A stretch of DNA of 64,000 nt. Source: Aphanomyces cochlioides. Its lineage: Eukaryota > Oomycota > Saprolegniomycetes > Saprolegniales > Verrucalvaceae. A model generated the notes under the pieces. That model was not told where the DNA came from. It saw only the letters and a program-made list of their open reading frames with translations, and did not search any database. The stretch spans positions 1 to 64,000 of the forward strand of contig JAHQRK010000002.1 of assembly GCA_019828595.1 (NCBI GenBank), read 5' to 3'. The translations under genes were made by a program, and so were the position numbers. Position 1 is the stretch's first letter, and each line of letters starts with the position of its first letter. Below are positions 63,837 to 64,000 of this stretch, in pieces.

Positions 63837-64000
63837 TTGACCAACGGGGAGTCGCGACTCTTTGGAATGAATCTGTTGTTGCTTTTGGACGAAGATTCGG
63901 AAATCAAGTTTAAATCTTGTGGCAAATACAGTCTCGCTTCAGGCTGCACTTTGAAGATTGTTTTGGTGCAAGAATTGTCAGATATCATTGAATGCGAGTG
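63837..64000 (+). pseudogene. C1q/TNF-like tandem family, paralogue 5, C-terminal fragment
   Basis: The plus strand reads ESRLFGMNLLLLLDEDSEIK, then FKSCGKYSLASGCTLKIVLV, aligning with the last 45 residues of paralogues 3 and 4 (RVFGINHLLPLDEKSEVRF). Upstream exons are not present in the preceding few hundred bases. It runs to near the window edge and may be a truncated copy. Confidence 0.7.

Noticed and set aside
1..64000. tRNA, rRNA genes and CRISPR arrays
   Set aside because: I looked for tRNA-like T-arm words and for spaced direct repeats; the few GGTTCGAAT-like words (42118, 60625) lack the surrounding cloverleaf, and the tandem repeats found have no unique spacers.

Overview
The window looks like the end of a eukaryotic chromosome, most likely from a stramenopile of the oomycete (Saprolegniales) type. 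This is inference from gene content and intron style: an aminoacyl-type mix of a TKL transmembrane kinase, an alpha-kinase, MMAA, a SHAQKYF-type MYB protein and a GSTCD-like methyltransferase; consistently tiny GT-AG introns (15 that I could place by frame and homology are 37-49 bp); and chromoviral Gypsy, Copia, pogo, Harbinger and Merlin relics. The first 369 bases are an almost perfect C5A3 octamer array, in the orientation expected for the left end of a chromosome (TTTGGGGG on the end-running strand).

1-5.2 kb is a telomere-associated zone: a 5'-truncated Penelope-like (PLE) reverse transcriptase abuts the telomere, with its 5' side towards the terminus. Its 3' tail is followed by two more partial tails (1.9 kb and 4.8 kb), with telomere-like C/A joints where tails meet. 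A decayed giant-virus-like gene (BRO/MSV199-like plus T5orf172 GIY-YIG-like region) and a Harbinger transposase stub lie between them.

5.2-26 kb is a transposon graveyard: Merlin (ISXO2-like) stub, a decayed Copia, a hAT stub, a decayed Gypsy with an antisense ORF, a MULE remnant, a pogo-like element with perfect 26-bp terminal inverted repeats, its short relatives, and tandem repeats. 26.3-30.8 kb is a wrecked non-ribosomal peptide synthetase-like gene with repeated module linkers. 31-36.7 kb holds poorly recognised genes, including a decayed inverted pair of paralogues.

37-51 kb is the gene-bearing part: alpha-kinase, DGAT2-type acyltransferase, TKL receptor-like kinase, group II (aromatic amino acid) decarboxylase, MMAA GTPase, SHAQKYF MYB protein, S-adenosylmethionine synthetase and a six-exon GSTCD-like methyltransferase. 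SAM synthetase makes the cofactor the methyltransferase would use; otherwise I see no shared pathway.

51.3-64 kb is a tandem array of at least five paralogues of an unrecognised secretion-signal-free protein with a C-terminal C1q/TNF-like beta-sandwich pattern. A 6.9-kb chromovirus (LTRs, 5-bp target duplication ATATT) sits exactly inside the 46-bp second intron of the second paralogue. This chromovirus carries, on the opposite strand of its 3' third, a long antisense reading frame that has a recognisable relative in the same place in the older Gypsy copy at 16 kb; I regard this and the telomeric PLE stack as the most interesting things in the window.
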